Positions 54,691-63,875 of a stretch of 64,000 nucleotides of DNA are shown here, one piece after another. The DNA comes from a gamma proteobacterium symbiont of Taylorina sp. (GTDB lineage: Bacteria > Pseudomonadota > Gammaproteobacteria > GRL18). The position numbers and the translations under genes are program-made. The stretch spans positions 1 through 64,000 of the forward strand of contig JAHXIV010000082.1 of assembly GCA_025655455.1 (NCBI GenBank). Direction: 5' to 3'. Numbering within the stretch: position 1 is the first letter of the stretch; every line of letters starts with the position of its first letter. The notes beneath the pieces are model-generated. The model saw only the letters and a list, made by a program, of their open reading frames with translations, made no database searches and was not told the origin of the DNA.

Positions 54691-55285
54691 TGAGTTTATC
54701 CAATGAGATAATACAGGAATCAATAAAGGTCTCTATAAAATATTCCACTTCAGGATATTGTTTAAGCTCTTCCAATTTTTTTTCTAAATTTATCTTCACA
54801 TGTTCAAATTCATAATTATGATGTTTCAATTCATCTAATGTTTTAATATATGCACATAATATATCTGCTGATTTCACAATCCTTACATATTCAGGTTCAA
54901 TATTTTGTGACACCAAAATATTAGAAAAGTCATCTTTAAATTCATCCGGCAATGTATCCAGACAGAGTTTTTCTGCCATACACTCCAGTTTTTTAAACTC
55001 CGCAGTTAATTGTTCATGATGATATTTAATCGGAGTAACGGTATCCCCTGTATAAATTTCAATTTGATCATGATAAAGAGCAATCGTGGCAGCCCGTTCC
55101 GGACTCAATAGAGGTTTATTTTCCTGCAAAGCAAATTTTTTATTAAATATCAAAGCCAGCAGATGCGCAACCACTGCAACCTGATGAGAATGTTCAGCAA
55201 TATTTTCAGGCTTGTGGCAAAACATCAAAGACCAGCGCTTAATCAATGGCATTCTGAAAACCCAGGCAAGAAAAGTACTTTTCAT
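54674..55285 (-). CDS. yfbR: YfbR-type HD-domain 5'-deoxynucleotidase
   Basis: From ATG 55285 (AGGAAA well placed) the 203-residue protein starts MKSTFLAWVFRMPLIKRWSL, close to E. coli YfbR. The HD metal ligands are visible in IAEHSHQ, YHDQIEI and the late SADILCAY, and TPIKYHH corresponds to the family substrate loop. It hydrolyses dNMPs to deoxynucleosides. An in-frame ATG at 55393 would overlap the upstream gene's coding end and is rejected. It is 8 bases after the 5'-nucleotidase gene. Confidence 0.92.
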   Translation of the reverse strand: MKSTFLAWVFRMPLIKRWSLMFCHKPENIAEHSHQVAVVAHLLALIFNKKFALQENKPLLSPERAATIALYHDQIEIYTGDTVTPIKYHHEQLTAEFKKLECMAEKLCLDTLPDEFKDDFSNILVSQNIEPEYVRIVKSADILCAYIKTLDELKHHNYEFEHVKINLEKKLEELKQYPEVEYFIETFIDSCIISLDKLTSQNE

Positions 55286-55292
55286 AAATTTC

Positions 55293-56180
55293 CTATTGAT
55301 TAGCCACACCGTGCAGCACCTGGGCTGATGGTACATGCTCAGCAGCAGATTCACAATGTCCACTTTGATCATCGAAAAATATATCTGCCCCAAAGGCTTT
55401 TAAAAATTCTCCTTTTGATTTACCACCTAAAAAGATAGCCTCATCAATGCGAATATCCCAGGCACGCAAAGTCCGTATTACCCGTTCATGTGCCGGAGCA
55501 CCACGAGCAGTGACCAATGCAGTTCTGATAGGAGATTGATCAATAGAATATTCTTTTTGTAAACGGTGTAAAGAAGCGAGAAATTCCTTAAATGGCCCTC
55601 CGGGTAAAGGTTTATTAGCAGAAGATTGCTCAGCCGCATCAAAAGCCGCTAAACCTCCTTCACGATAAATTTTTTCCGCTTCATCAGAGAAAATAACTGC
55701 ATCACCATCAAAGGCAATCCGTAATGGGCCATCATCATGACTGCGACTGGCTGATGGCAAAATTGCCGCAGCCGCATAACCCATATCCAGGGCTTCACGG
55801 ACATCTGTTGGTTCTGCAGACAAAAATAAATCCGTATCAAAAGGTTCAATATAACGATAAAGAGAATCTCCGCTGGTAAAAGCTGCCCGCACTATCGGTA
55901 AGTTATGTTTTTCAATTGAATTAAATATTCTCAGACCGGTATCTGCACTATTTTTAGACAGTAAAATCACTTCAACTTTTTCATTAGCACTATTATTAAG
56001 AGAGAGTAGTTTTTTAACCAGAGTAAAGGCCACTCCAGGCTCTAAAAGTTCATCTTCATGTTCTATCTGATATTGACAATAGGCTTCGATACCATCATTA
56101 ATAAAAATATTATGACCTTCCTCCAAATCAAACAAAGCTCTTGAAGAAATAGCCACAACCAGTTTATTTTTTTCTTTCAA
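55293..56180 (-). CDS. Cytosolic 5'-nucleotidase (NT5C1-like)
   Basis: The 295 residues match the family of cytosolic 5'-nucleotidase I homologues found in bacteria: SSRALFDLEEGHNIFINDG, FLSAEPTDVREALDMGYAAA, LRIAFDGDAVIFSDEAEKIY (D-x-D motif), and the acidic pocket FFDDQSGHCESAAEHVPS. It releases phosphate from nucleoside monophosphates. It is co-directional with the YfbR gene, so together they form a nucleotide-salvage or nucleotide-pool unit. Confidence 0.88.
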   Translation of the reverse strand: MKEKNKLVVAISSRALFDLEEGHNIFINDGIEAYCQYQIEHEDELLEPGVAFTLVKKLLSLNNSANEKVEVILLSKNSADTGLRIFNSIEKHNLPIVRAAFTSGDSLYRYIEPFDTDLFLSAEPTDVREALDMGYAAAAILPSASRSHDDGPLRIAFDGDAVIFSDEAEKIYREGGLAAFDAAEQSSANKPLPGGPFKEFLASLHRLQKEYSIDQSPIRTALVTARGAPAHERVIRTLRAWDIRIDEAIFLGGKSKGEFLKAFGADIFFDDQSGHCESAAEHVPSAQVLHGVANQ

Positions 56181-56290
56181 TGAACGAGTCCTTCCTTTTA
56201 CTTTATATCATCTTTGAAGATCTGCTTTTAATCGATCAGCATAGATCTATATTAATGATGCTGACATCATACAAAATTGTAAGTGATTTG

Positions 56291-56389
56291 TCACCGCATG
56301 AGCATTTCTAGTTTGACTTTTCTGACTACTTGACTACTAATATCGCATTTTAATTCTTTAAAATTGGATTCAATTTTCCATCGACCAAT
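56291..56389 (-). mobile_element. Remnant of an IS4-type transposase
   Basis: A minus-strand frame encodes IGRWKIESNFKELKCDISSQ followed by VVRKVKLEMLMR and a stop, matching the C-terminal DDE region of IS4-like transposases (Y-x-x-RWxIE-x-xF-x-xLK). The upstream part of the transposase is missing or frameshifted, and no terminal inverted repeats were found. Confidence 0.6.
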
Positions 56390-56455
56390 ACCAACTGATA
56401 ATCTGATACATTAAAAACCTTCCCTCTTACGGTGTTGGAAAATTCCCTCCCAGCC

Positions 56456-56488
56456 AATAAAAAGGGCATCATTTAAAATGACACCCTT
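56456..56488 (-). terminator. Terminator of the sulfur-globule-like gene
   Basis: On the minus strand AAGGGTGTCATTT pairs with AAATGATGCCCTT with two mismatches, followed by a T-rich tract. Confidence 0.65.
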
Positions 56489-56507
56489 AAAGTTTTATCA
56501 AATTTAA

Positions 56508-57062
56508 TTATTTGTTTAGTGCTTCTCTTACCTTAGCAGCTTTCATTTCAGCAGCTTTCATTTGCGCTGCTTTCACTTGTGCGGCTCTCACTTGGGCGGC
56601 TCTCACCTCAGCGGCTTTCATCTGTGCAGCTTTCATCTGTGCAGCTTTTACTCTTGTGTTTAATTGTGAACTTGGTGCCATTGGATGTGGTGGGGCATAA
56701 GCACGATATCCACCATAACCACGATTATTATCATAACGGTTATCCCCGTCCCCCTGGAAACGATTATCCCAATTATTGTAACCACTGCCAGAAAAGTTAC
56801 TATTGCCAGAACCACGAGTATTACCACGCCCCCTTCCACGAGCATGAGTTTTAATAGTAATTTCAATATCACCATCCATATCACTGTCCATACTACCATC
56901 ACCCCAACCGTTGCCATAACCATTACCATAGGCATTATTGTTCCAGTTGTTATAACCCTGGCCATTCCAATTAGTATTGCTATTTCCATCATCCCAAAAT
57001 GCACTGGCTGCCATAGAAACTGTAGTAGCTGTGATTGCAGCAATAATTAATAATTTTTTCAT
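56508..57062 (-). CDS. Sulfur-globule-like exported protein with Ala-rich amphipathic tail
   Basis: AGGAGAAG precedes the ATG. A signal peptide (cleavage near MAASAF) is followed by an Asn/Gly/Trp/Tyr-rich stretch (residues ~22-65), an acidic DMDGDIEITIKTHARGRGRG segment, more Gly/Asn/Tyr, and residues ~140-184 with about nine repeats of the five-residue unit (K/R)AA(Q/E)(M/V), which should form an amphipathic helix. The front resembles small sulfur globule proteins coating intracellular sulfur in gammaproteobacterial sulfur oxidisers. The helical tail is not something I recall in those proteins. It is monocistronic with a terminator. Confidence 0.7.
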   Translation of the reverse strand: MKKLLIIAAITATTVSMAASAFWDDGNSNTNWNGQGYNNWNNNAYGNGYGNGWGDGSMDSDMDGDIEITIKTHARGRGRGNTRGSGNSNFSGSGYNNWDNRFQGDGDNRYDNNRGYGGYRAYAPPHPMAPSSQLNTRVKAAQMKAAQMKAAEVRAAQVRAAQVKAAQMKAAEMKAAKVREALNK

Positions 57063-57386
57063 ACCTATCTTCTCCTAAGTGATTTAAATAGTTTCAAATT
57101 TCTAACGATTCCCAATTTAAAACTGTTCATAACGCAATGATTTGTTTTTTTGTTATCATGCATAAGTATAGGCACTTATATGATCTTTTGATAGTTGAGT
57201 GTCAAATAAATTTATAAGGCTACCATTTGAAATCTATAGCCTTATATCAGTTGTGGATAAATGAGAATGATTATTAATTATGTTTAATGTTTATTTAAGG
57301 CTGATGCAATACAGCCTGGAGTATTATCTTAGCCATGGAAGATAAAAATATCTTCAAAACACTTAAAACCAAAAAGGATAATAATC
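57063..57386. other. Divergent intergenic region
   Basis: This separates the leftward sulfur-globule-like gene from a rightward exported-protein gene and should hold both promoters. A hairpin-capable GGCTG/CAGCC pair (57299-57316) lies 70 bases before the right gene. No confident -35/-10 pairs were identified. Confidence 0.4.
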
Positions 57387-57719
57387 ATGAAAACTTTAAC
57401 AACTTTAATTATTGCAACTGCAGCTTCTTTTTCTCTGAATGCCAATGCTATTGATGTTGATACATTAAGTGCTGGTGAGATATTCCCGATTCAGAATCCT
57501 GCCATTCAGGAACAGATGAAGACTGTTTCAGCTAAGACCGACGGCCTGGAGTATGATATTGATTCAGAAACACTGGTTTATCTGAATGCATCTGAGAAAC
57601 AATCTGTTGCAAGTGTTTTACATGAACTGGAAAGCAATCCTCCTGCAGCAGGTAATAGCAAAGGTAAAAAAAATATTTTTATCTGGAATGAAAATGGAGG
57701 TGAATATCATCTCCAATAG
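57387..57719 (+). CDS. Unknown small exported protein
   Basis: AAGGA precedes the ATG. A signal peptide (ending LNANA) leads to a 90-residue mature protein starting IDVDTLSAGEIFPIQNPAIQ, with ASEKQSVASVLHELESNPPA and a Lys/Gly-rich part before a beta-like end (NIFIWNENGGEYHLQ). No Cys and no catalytic motif are seen. It is divergent from the sulfur-globule-like gene and is followed four bases later by repeat copy D. Confidence 0.7.
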   Translation: MKTLTTLIIATAASFSLNANAIDVDTLSAGEIFPIQNPAIQEQMKTVSAKTDGLEYDIDSETLVYLNASEKQSVASVLHELESNPPAAGNSKGKKNIFIWNENGGEYHLQ

Positions 57720-57723
57720 AAGT

Positions 57724-57812
57724 TGACAGCAAATAAAAATATACCACTGTCGCTTTGCAAACATATTTACCATTGCAAATAAGACAGGGGTATATTTTTA
57801 TGTTTGATAATA
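57724..57812 (+). repeat. Dispersed palindromic element, copy D
   Basis: The arms AAAATATACCACTGTCGCTTTGCAA and TTGCAAATAAGACAGGGGTATATTTTT pair well. Compared with copy A, both sides of the outer stem changed together (TTCACC/GGTGAC versus TATACC/GGTATA). CAAACAT (57758-57764) and ATGTTTG (57800-57806) are again complementary. It begins 4 bases after the stop codon of the exported-protein gene. Confidence 0.85.
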
Positions 57813-57884
57813 GGATAATACAATGAATGCAAAACACTTTACACTATAAAAGAGTTTTGATAAAAAGTTAAACAGATGTATCAA

Positions 57885-59648
57885 TTAAGCATTTTTACTT
57901 ATAGTCTCAGGCAGCACAACTTTAGCAACATTTTTTGCATGGGTATAAACCCGATAGATTTTCTCCATCAATGACATTTCCATACGCACCCTTTGCAGAT
58001 AATTGTCTTCATCTTTACCCAGATTATCTGATTTTCTGGTCATGATTTTTTCCTGATATGTTTTCAGATCAGCCTTTCGATTAATAACTTTTTCTGCAAA
58101 TTGCTGATCATTTTCACTGATGGCTTTGACTGCATCACTGACGGAGTGACAGACTTCCTGATAGTAATTATTAAATAATTCTCGTGTCACTTCACTATTG
58201 GGGCGTCCATTTTCTATATAATGAATGGCAAGTTCAGCGATTTCATTTTTAATCACATCAGCCAGTTCTTCCAGATTAATGGTTGCCGTCATCACTGCAT
58301 GCAGATCATCACTTTCCTGATCGGTTAAATCTTCTTTTTTCAACTGGTGAAGATATTGCAGGATAGATTCTTCCAAAATATTGACTTTATTATCCATTGA
58401 AATAATCTTATCAATTTGTTTGCGATCCTTATCCATCACTGCAGGCTGGATGGAATGAAACATAGTATTCACCAGCCCTCCCATATGTCCCAGTTCCATT
58501 CGAACCTGTTCAATAGCAATTGAAGGTGTATCAATCGCATCCTCAATTATAAATTTTGGTTCAATAATTACTCCCTTTTTCTTAGCTGGTGTGGGGGCAA
58601 TACGAATTGCTGCTTTTGCAAACCATCCGGTAAAGCTGATAAAAATGACAGTATTGATTACATTAAACAAAGTATTCGCATTGGCAATTTGTCTGGGCAC
58701 CTCAGAACCATCTGTTGCAGCGGGTGAAAGTTCCACTGCAAATTCAGCCAGTTGCGGTATAAACATAATCCATAATAAAACCCCCATTACATTGAATAAA
58801 ACATGAACAACTGCTGCACGAACAGCCTCCACTGGTTTGCCTAAAGCTGCCATCATGGCGGTGACACAGGTACCAATATTGGCTCCCATTGCCAATGCTA
58901 TACCTGCTGGCAAGCTCAACAGACCTTCACTGGCCATAGCAATGGCAATACCCACCGTAGCTGCAGATGACTGAACCAGACCGGTAAAAAGTGCACCGGC
59001 AAATACTCCAATAATAGGGTTTTCCATAGATTTTAAAAATTCAATAAAAGGCTCATAACTACGCAATGGCCCCATTGCATCACTCATCATGCCCATACCA
59101 AAAAAGACCAGTCCCAGACCCATTATCATCATACCGTAATATTTTATCTTTTCACGTTTGGCAATAAAGGTCATAAAGAAACCAATGGCTATTGGCAATA
59201 AGGCATAGGCAGATAAATTAAAAGCAAGCAGCTGTGCGGTGACTGTGCTACCGATATTGGCACCCATAATCACACCAACAGACTGACTGAGACTCATGAC
59301 GCCGGCAGTAATAAAGCTGACCACCAGAACAGTAGTCACTGAAGATGAATTTAAGATACCAGTGACAATAGCTCCGGTAACAGCCCCCATAAAGCGGTTG
59401 GTAGTGAGCTTGGAGAGTAAAATTTTCAGGGTCTCCCCTGCTGCTTTTTTTAAGCCGTCTGAGAGCATGTCCAGACCTGCCAGGAATAAAGCCAGACCGC
59501 CAAACAACCCCATTCCTAATTGAAACCAGTCGATTGGTACTTGTTGTGCTGCCTGAGTAATTACTGATGATGCTGATATCACTGCACTCCAGGTAAACAG
59601 CGCCAATAGTATGGAGAAACCAATGGTTTTAGAAAGATGAGAGTGCAT
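57885..59648 (-). CDS. Na+/phosphate cotransporter family protein
   Basis: GAGG is well placed before this 587-residue protein. About eight TM helices contain the paired Na/Pi motifs (ILNSSSVTTVLVVSFITAGV and FTGLVQSSAATVGIAIAMAS). The C-terminal ~220 residues form a PhoU-like helical domain. It may import phosphate with sodium, or serve in efflux. It is monocistronic. Confidence 0.93.
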   Translation of the reverse strand: MHSHLSKTIGFSILLALFTWSAVISASSVITQAAQQVPIDWFQLGMGLFGGLALFLAGLDMLSDGLKKAAGETLKILLSKLTTNRFMGAVTGAIVTGILNSSSVTTVLVVSFITAGVMSLSQSVGVIMGANIGSTVTAQLLAFNLSAYALLPIAIGFFMTFIAKREKIKYYGMMIMGLGLVFFGMGMMSDAMGPLRSYEPFIEFLKSMENPIIGVFAGALFTGLVQSSAATVGIAIAMASEGLLSLPAGIALAMGANIGTCVTAMMAALGKPVEAVRAAVVHVLFNVMGVLLWIMFIPQLAEFAVELSPAATDGSEVPRQIANANTLFNVINTVIFISFTGWFAKAAIRIAPTPAKKKGVIIEPKFIIEDAIDTPSIAIEQVRMELGHMGGLVNTMFHSIQPAVMDKDRKQIDKIISMDNKVNILEESILQYLHQLKKEDLTDQESDDLHAVMTATINLEELADVIKNEIAELAIHYIENGRPNSEVTRELFNNYYQEVCHSVSDAVKAISENDQQFAEKVINRKADLKTYQEKIMTRKSDNLGKDEDNYLQRVRMEMSLMEKIYRVYTHAKNVAKVVLPETISKNA

Positions 59649-59744
59649 TACTAAACCTCAGAATTATAAGTATTGTTGTTATCTGTCTATGATAAAGCAA
59701 TAGTGAGTATCATTCTATAAATTTGAGGTTGCTGATATGAATCA

Positions 59745-61358
59745 CTAAAGCTGAAAATTACTAACATGTTGTTTAAGATTCTCTGCCAGTCGTTCTATTT
59801 TTTTACTGGATTCCACTGTTAATTGTGAATTTTCTGTGGTTTTAGTAAACACATTACTGATATTAGTCACTCGATCAGACATTTCATTTGCAGTCTGACT
59901 TTGATTATTGGATTTCTGAGCAATTTCTTTATTCATACTGGTAATGATCTGAATATTATTATTAATTTCATCCAGAGCAGTAACAGCCTGATTGGCCTGT
60001 CCCACACTTTTATCTGTCTGTTCTATGCCATGCTGCATAACCCCGCTAGCATTTTGAGCTCCTGCTTGTAACTGCTCAATCATCTCCTGAATTTCCTGTG
60101 TCGATTCCTGAGTACGTGCAGCCAGGGTTCTCACTTCATCAGCAACAACAGCAAAGCCTCTCCCCTGTTCACCAGCCCGTGCAGCTTCAATAGCTGCATT
60201 TAAAGCCAGGAGATTAGTTTGATCGGCAATGCCTTTAATTACATCAACGATACCACCAATATTTTCACTATTTTCAGCTAATTGTTGTATTGCATCAGAA
60301 GCTTTTGAAACACTATCGGACAAGTCATTAATTGAATTAACTGCCTTATTAACAACTATTTTACCTGTGTTTGCATTTTCATCAGCGGTCAGCGCAGAAC
60401 GAGATGCTGAATTGGCTTTATCAGAAACCTGATTGGCATTACCTGACATAATTTGCATTGAACTGGAAATATCATTCACTTCTAACTGCTGGCTTATCAT
60501 CAGCTGCATACTATTATCTGAAAGTTGACTCATATCTGTGGTTGCTGAAGACAGTTCTTCAGTTACATTTCTAACCTTAGAAACAATTTCAATTAAACTG
60601 TCTTTCATCAGATTTAAACTGCCACATAAATTGCCCAGTTCATCATATTCCTTGCACCAATGTTGACTATCCCCTGTCAAATCACCCTTTGCAACTTCGC
60701 TTAAAGATTTTGAAATCACACCTAAAAACGATAATGATTTTGACATTCCAAAATAGAGAATAGCAATACTGCTTAACACCAGGAAAAATATAATCATAAT
60801 TGCATATAAGCTTTGATTAATTGATTCAGATTGAATCTGCGTCATTTCATTCGTGCTGTTTATCGTTTGTTCAAGGAAAATATCAATGTGTGTAGACATT
60901 TTTTCAGCAGCACTATCAAATTCAGCCATGGTTTTATTGCCGCCTGCAGGTCCGTCTTTAACATAGGCCTTTGCCATTTTTTTTCCAACAGAATAATAAT
61001 TATCAAATACCGGCAGCATGGATTGATATTCAGAAGAATTTTCAGGATTCAGTGCAATCAACTGATCAATTAAAGTTTTGAATAAGCGAGCATTATTCTC
61101 AGCCTCATCAAACCCATCGTTCAATCCATCCAGTCCTCTGGTGGCACTAATATCAGTCAGCCATTGCTGCACCTGAACAATAGATAATTTAAGTCGATGG
61201 GCAATATTAAGGATGGGGACTTTATTGTTGGCAATATCATCATTCAAAGCGCTGGTGTTTTGATTCGCGGATAAAATAATACCACCGCCAACAGCCATTA
61301 TCAGAAAAAGAAAAAGAATTAATAATATAAAACGTTTTTTCAGGGTCAGTTTTGTCAT
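59745..61358 (-). CDS. Methyl-accepting chemotaxis protein
   Basis: The 537 residues have two TM helices (~10-30 and ~187-207) bounding a four-helix sensor domain, a HAMP segment ([17 protein letters not shown]) and a signalling domain with the highly conserved tip ([20 protein letters not shown] then [20 protein letters not shown]). The C-terminal pentapeptide for CheR/CheB tethering is absent. It should signal to CheA with CheW or CheV; cheV is 30 kb away. Confidence 0.95.
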   Translation of the reverse strand: MTKLTLKKRFILLILFLFLIMAVGGGIILSANQNTSALNDDIANNKVPILNIAHRLKLSIVQVQQWLTDISATRGLDGLNDGFDEAENNARLFKTLIDQLIALNPENSSEYQSMLPVFDNYYSVGKKMAKAYVKDGPAGGNKTMAEFDSAAEKMSTHIDIFLEQTINSTNEMTQIQSESINQSLYAIMIIFFLVLSSIAILYFGMSKSLSFLGVISKSLSEVAKGDLTGDSQHWCKEYDELGNLCGSLNLMKDSLIEIVSKVRNVTEELSSATTDMSQLSDNSMQLMISQQLEVNDISSSMQIMSGNANQVSDKANSASRSALTADENANTGKIVVNKAVNSINDLSDSVSKASDAIQQLAENSENIGGIVDVIKGIADQTNLLALNAAIEAARAGEQGRGFAVVADEVRTLAARTQESTQEIQEMIEQLQAGAQNASGVMQHGIEQTDKSVGQANQAVTALDEINNNIQIITSMNKEIAQKSNNQSQTANEMSDRVTNISNVFTKTTENSQLTVESSKKIERLAENLKQHVSNFQL

Positions 61359-61418
61359 TTGTCTTTTCCAGTAGTTATCAGAATCTAATAAATCATAACG
61401 GCATCTATAAAGTAATCT

Positions 61419-63368
61419 TTAATCACCTGCAAATTGATAACGATTTCTACCATTTTTCTTAGCAATATACATTGCATTGTCAGAGCTCTTTACCAGTTCA
61501 TCTACTGAAACCCCATTATCAGGATAGATTGCTATGCCGATACTTGTACCAATTCTACATTCTATTCCTTTCAGGTAAAAAGGTTTAGCCAATGTGCTGA
61601 TAATATTGTCTGCAATTTTTTCACAAATCTTTGTATCTGTAATCTCTCTTAGTATAATGGAAAATTCATCGCCACCAATTCGTGCCACCGTATCCACCTC
61701 ACGAACAGTCTCAGACATCCGTTCAGCCGCTTCCTGCAATAGCAAATCGCCAATTTCATGTCCATGAGTATCATTGACCTGCTTAAAATAATCCAGATCA
61801 AGATACAATAAGGCATGTTTAATGGTTGTTTGCCGCTTGCCCTCTTTTATTGCCTGATTAAGACGCTCACGAAACAACATCCGATTTGAAATTCCTGTGA
61901 GAGGATCATAAAAGGCAAGACGTTCTAATTCTTCTTCAGCCTCTTTCAAAGTAGAAATATCAGAAAACATACCAACATAATTGGTAATTTTATTTTCAGA
62001 ATCACGGATGACATTAAGACTCAGCCATTCAGGGTATATGCCTCCATCTAACTTGCGGTTCCAGATTTCTCCTTCCCAGAAGCCTGTTTCATGTAACTGA
62101 TGCCACATCTGTTTATAAAATTGACTATCGTGTCGACCTGAAGCTAATATACTTGGATTTTTTCCAAGCACTTCTTTTTGAGAAAATCCTGTAATTTTTA
62201 AAAATGCGGGGTTAACCAATTGAATACGTGCTATTGCATCGGTAACAATAATACCCTGCAGAGCATGAACAATAATACTTGAACCCAGCTTTAACTGTCG
62301 TTCAGCCTCTTTGCGTTTACTAATATCACGGATGATTCCGATTGCCCGAAAACCATCTTCTGAATCCAATGCAGCGATTGAAACTTCAATTGGAATTTCC
62401 TTGCCATCTTTGCGAATACCGACAATTTCAGATGAATTACCAATCAGTCGACCCACCCCGGATTTTTGAAATGCTTCATAGTGATTGCGAAATTCTACCT
62501 GAAAGCGTTGCGGAGCAATCAATCGGTGTAAATCCTGTGCCATAGCCTCATCACTGCTGATACCGAATATACGTTCAGCTGCCTGGTTCCAGAAAGCGAC
62601 CCGTCCCATACAATCCATTTCAATAATGGCATCTTGTGCTGAGGAAGTCATATGACGAAATCTGTTTTCACTTTTCTCTAAGGCCTGCAAAGCTTCATCA
62701 CGACTACGTACTATCGTTGCTGAACGTATTTGTACAATAAGCAATGCAACTATTAGTATTAGTGCCATAAAAATCATTTGTAATGTGGAGTTTGAAAGTA
62801 ATTTATCTAATGAAAGTTTGCGTTGTGTGATATCATAGTAAAGCTCAAATGCCCCTAAAAATTTATCTCCATTCATTATTGGTGAATAGCTTTCAACAAC
62901 ATCACGATCAACAATTCTTCCCTCTGCCGTACTATGACTCTTTTGAACAAGTTTTGAATAAGCCTGACCTGTTGCTACTACATTGTGGAAATAATCATGT
63001 TTATTAATTTTACCTATATCCTCTTCATTTGTAGAATAAATAACCTCACCTGTTTGTCCAAATAGCTTAACTTTTTCCAATCTAAAATCATTTTTTACTT
63101 CTTTCAACATTTGTTCAAAACCAGAGGGAAGAGTCCCTCTTTGAAGTTGTTTATTAGAATTAATAAGGGGGTGACTTAAATGCTTGCCTACACGAGAGGC
63201 ATCATCTTCAATAAATTGGATGATTAAGTTATTATATTGAGGCTGTGTAACAAGGGTATGATAGAGTGGGAATAATAGTGTAATAATGAATGATAGTAAT
63301 AAAATATTACGTAACTGTGGTGACAACCATATCGTTTTTAATAATTTAAACAGGGTAGAATTATTCAT
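61419..63368 (-). CDS. Membrane PAS-GGDEF diguanylate cyclase
   Basis: Two TM helices (~20-35 and ~195-212) flank a Cache-like periplasmic domain. Two PAS domains follow (SRMTSSAQDAIIEMDCMGRV near 235 and a second near 360), then a GGDEF domain (~485-645) with ARIGGDEFSIIL intact and an I-site REVD upstream. It should make c-di-GMP in response to periplasmic and cytoplasmic cues. It lies 60 bases upstream of the MCP gene on the same strand, so the two could share a transcript. Confidence 0.94.
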   Translation of the reverse strand: MNNSTLFKLLKTIWLSPQLRNILLLSFIITLLFPLYHTLVTQPQYNNLIIQFIEDDASRVGKHLSHPLINSNKQLQRGTLPSGFEQMLKEVKNDFRLEKVKLFGQTGEVIYSTNEEDIGKINKHDYFHNVVATGQAYSKLVQKSHSTAEGRIVDRDVVESYSPIMNGDKFLGAFELYYDITQRKLSLDKLLSNSTLQMIFMALILIVALLIVQIRSATIVRSRDEALQALEKSENRFRHMTSSAQDAIIEMDCMGRVAFWNQAAERIFGISSDEAMAQDLHRLIAPQRFQVEFRNHYEAFQKSGVGRLIGNSSEIVGIRKDGKEIPIEVSIAALDSEDGFRAIGIIRDISKRKEAERQLKLGSSIIVHALQGIIVTDAIARIQLVNPAFLKITGFSQKEVLGKNPSILASGRHDSQFYKQMWHQLHETGFWEGEIWNRKLDGGIYPEWLSLNVIRDSENKITNYVGMFSDISTLKEAEEELERLAFYDPLTGISNRMLFRERLNQAIKEGKRQTTIKHALLYLDLDYFKQVNDTHGHEIGDLLLQEAAERMSETVREVDTVARIGGDEFSIILREITDTKICEKIADNIISTLAKPFYLKGIECRIGTSIGIAIYPDNGVSVDELVKSSDNAMYIAKKNGRNRYQFAGD

Positions 63369-63507
63369 GATTCGTGTAAAATATTTATCCTGATTGTTGA
63401 AAATAAAAAATCCAGTCGCTTGGCAGTGCTGGAATGAACAATAACATATGGGTATATACCCGAACGAACTGATGTTATTGACTTATTTTATGATATAAAT
63501 CATTATC

Positions 63508-63606
63508 ATGAAAGTCAGTAATTACCCTTATGAATGGATGCGGTTTGATGCTGATATGCTTGGATGGTTCCGTAAGCATGGAAATAAATATCAAAAAGCC
63601 AGTTAA
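63508..63606 (+). pseudogene. BrnA-like antitoxin remnant
   Basis: The 32-residue frame ending FDADMLGWFRKHGNKYQKAS matches the C-terminal dimerisation motif of BrnA-type antitoxins (D-x-D-x-x-x-WF-x-x-x-G-x-x-YQ), but lacks the usual following NAVLR helix and upstream half. No BrnT toxin gene is next to it. Confidence 0.5.
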
Positions 63607-63611
63607 CTTGT

Positions 63612-63780
63612 TTAAGAGCCAGCAATAATTGACCATTCCATATTTAATTTTGAGCGAAAGGCAGTTTTTGATACACCTGCAGTCAGATAATTTTTATTAT
63701 CTGGCCAGGTTTCAACAATCGTATCATTGTCCTTATTAATGTCCTGCCATGATTGAAAAGTACTCAGGTCAGATTTCTAT
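63612..63780 (-). pseudogene. C-terminal fragment of an unknown protein
   Basis: On the minus strand, a start-less frame between a stop at about 63778 and a stop near 63615 encodes KSDLSTFQSWQDINKDNDTI followed by VETWPDNKNYLTAGVSKTAF and ending WSIIAGS. The composition is protein-like, but no start or family was found. Together with the antitoxin scrap it suggests a decay spot. Confidence 0.35.
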
Positions 63781-63875
63781 TGAGTGATGGAGATCACAAT
63801 CTGAATAATGCTAAGATGATAAAATTTACCATGAATATAAGATGAATCATTTTACTTAGCTAAGAGGTTTTTTAA

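Noticed and set aside
56512-57050. Several open frames opposite or within the sulfur-globule-like gene
   Set aside because: They are side products of its repetitive codons and lack starts with ribosome sites.
57299-57316. Small GGCTG/CAGCC hairpin as terminator
   Set aside because: No T-run follows and it lies in a promoter region rather than after a gene.
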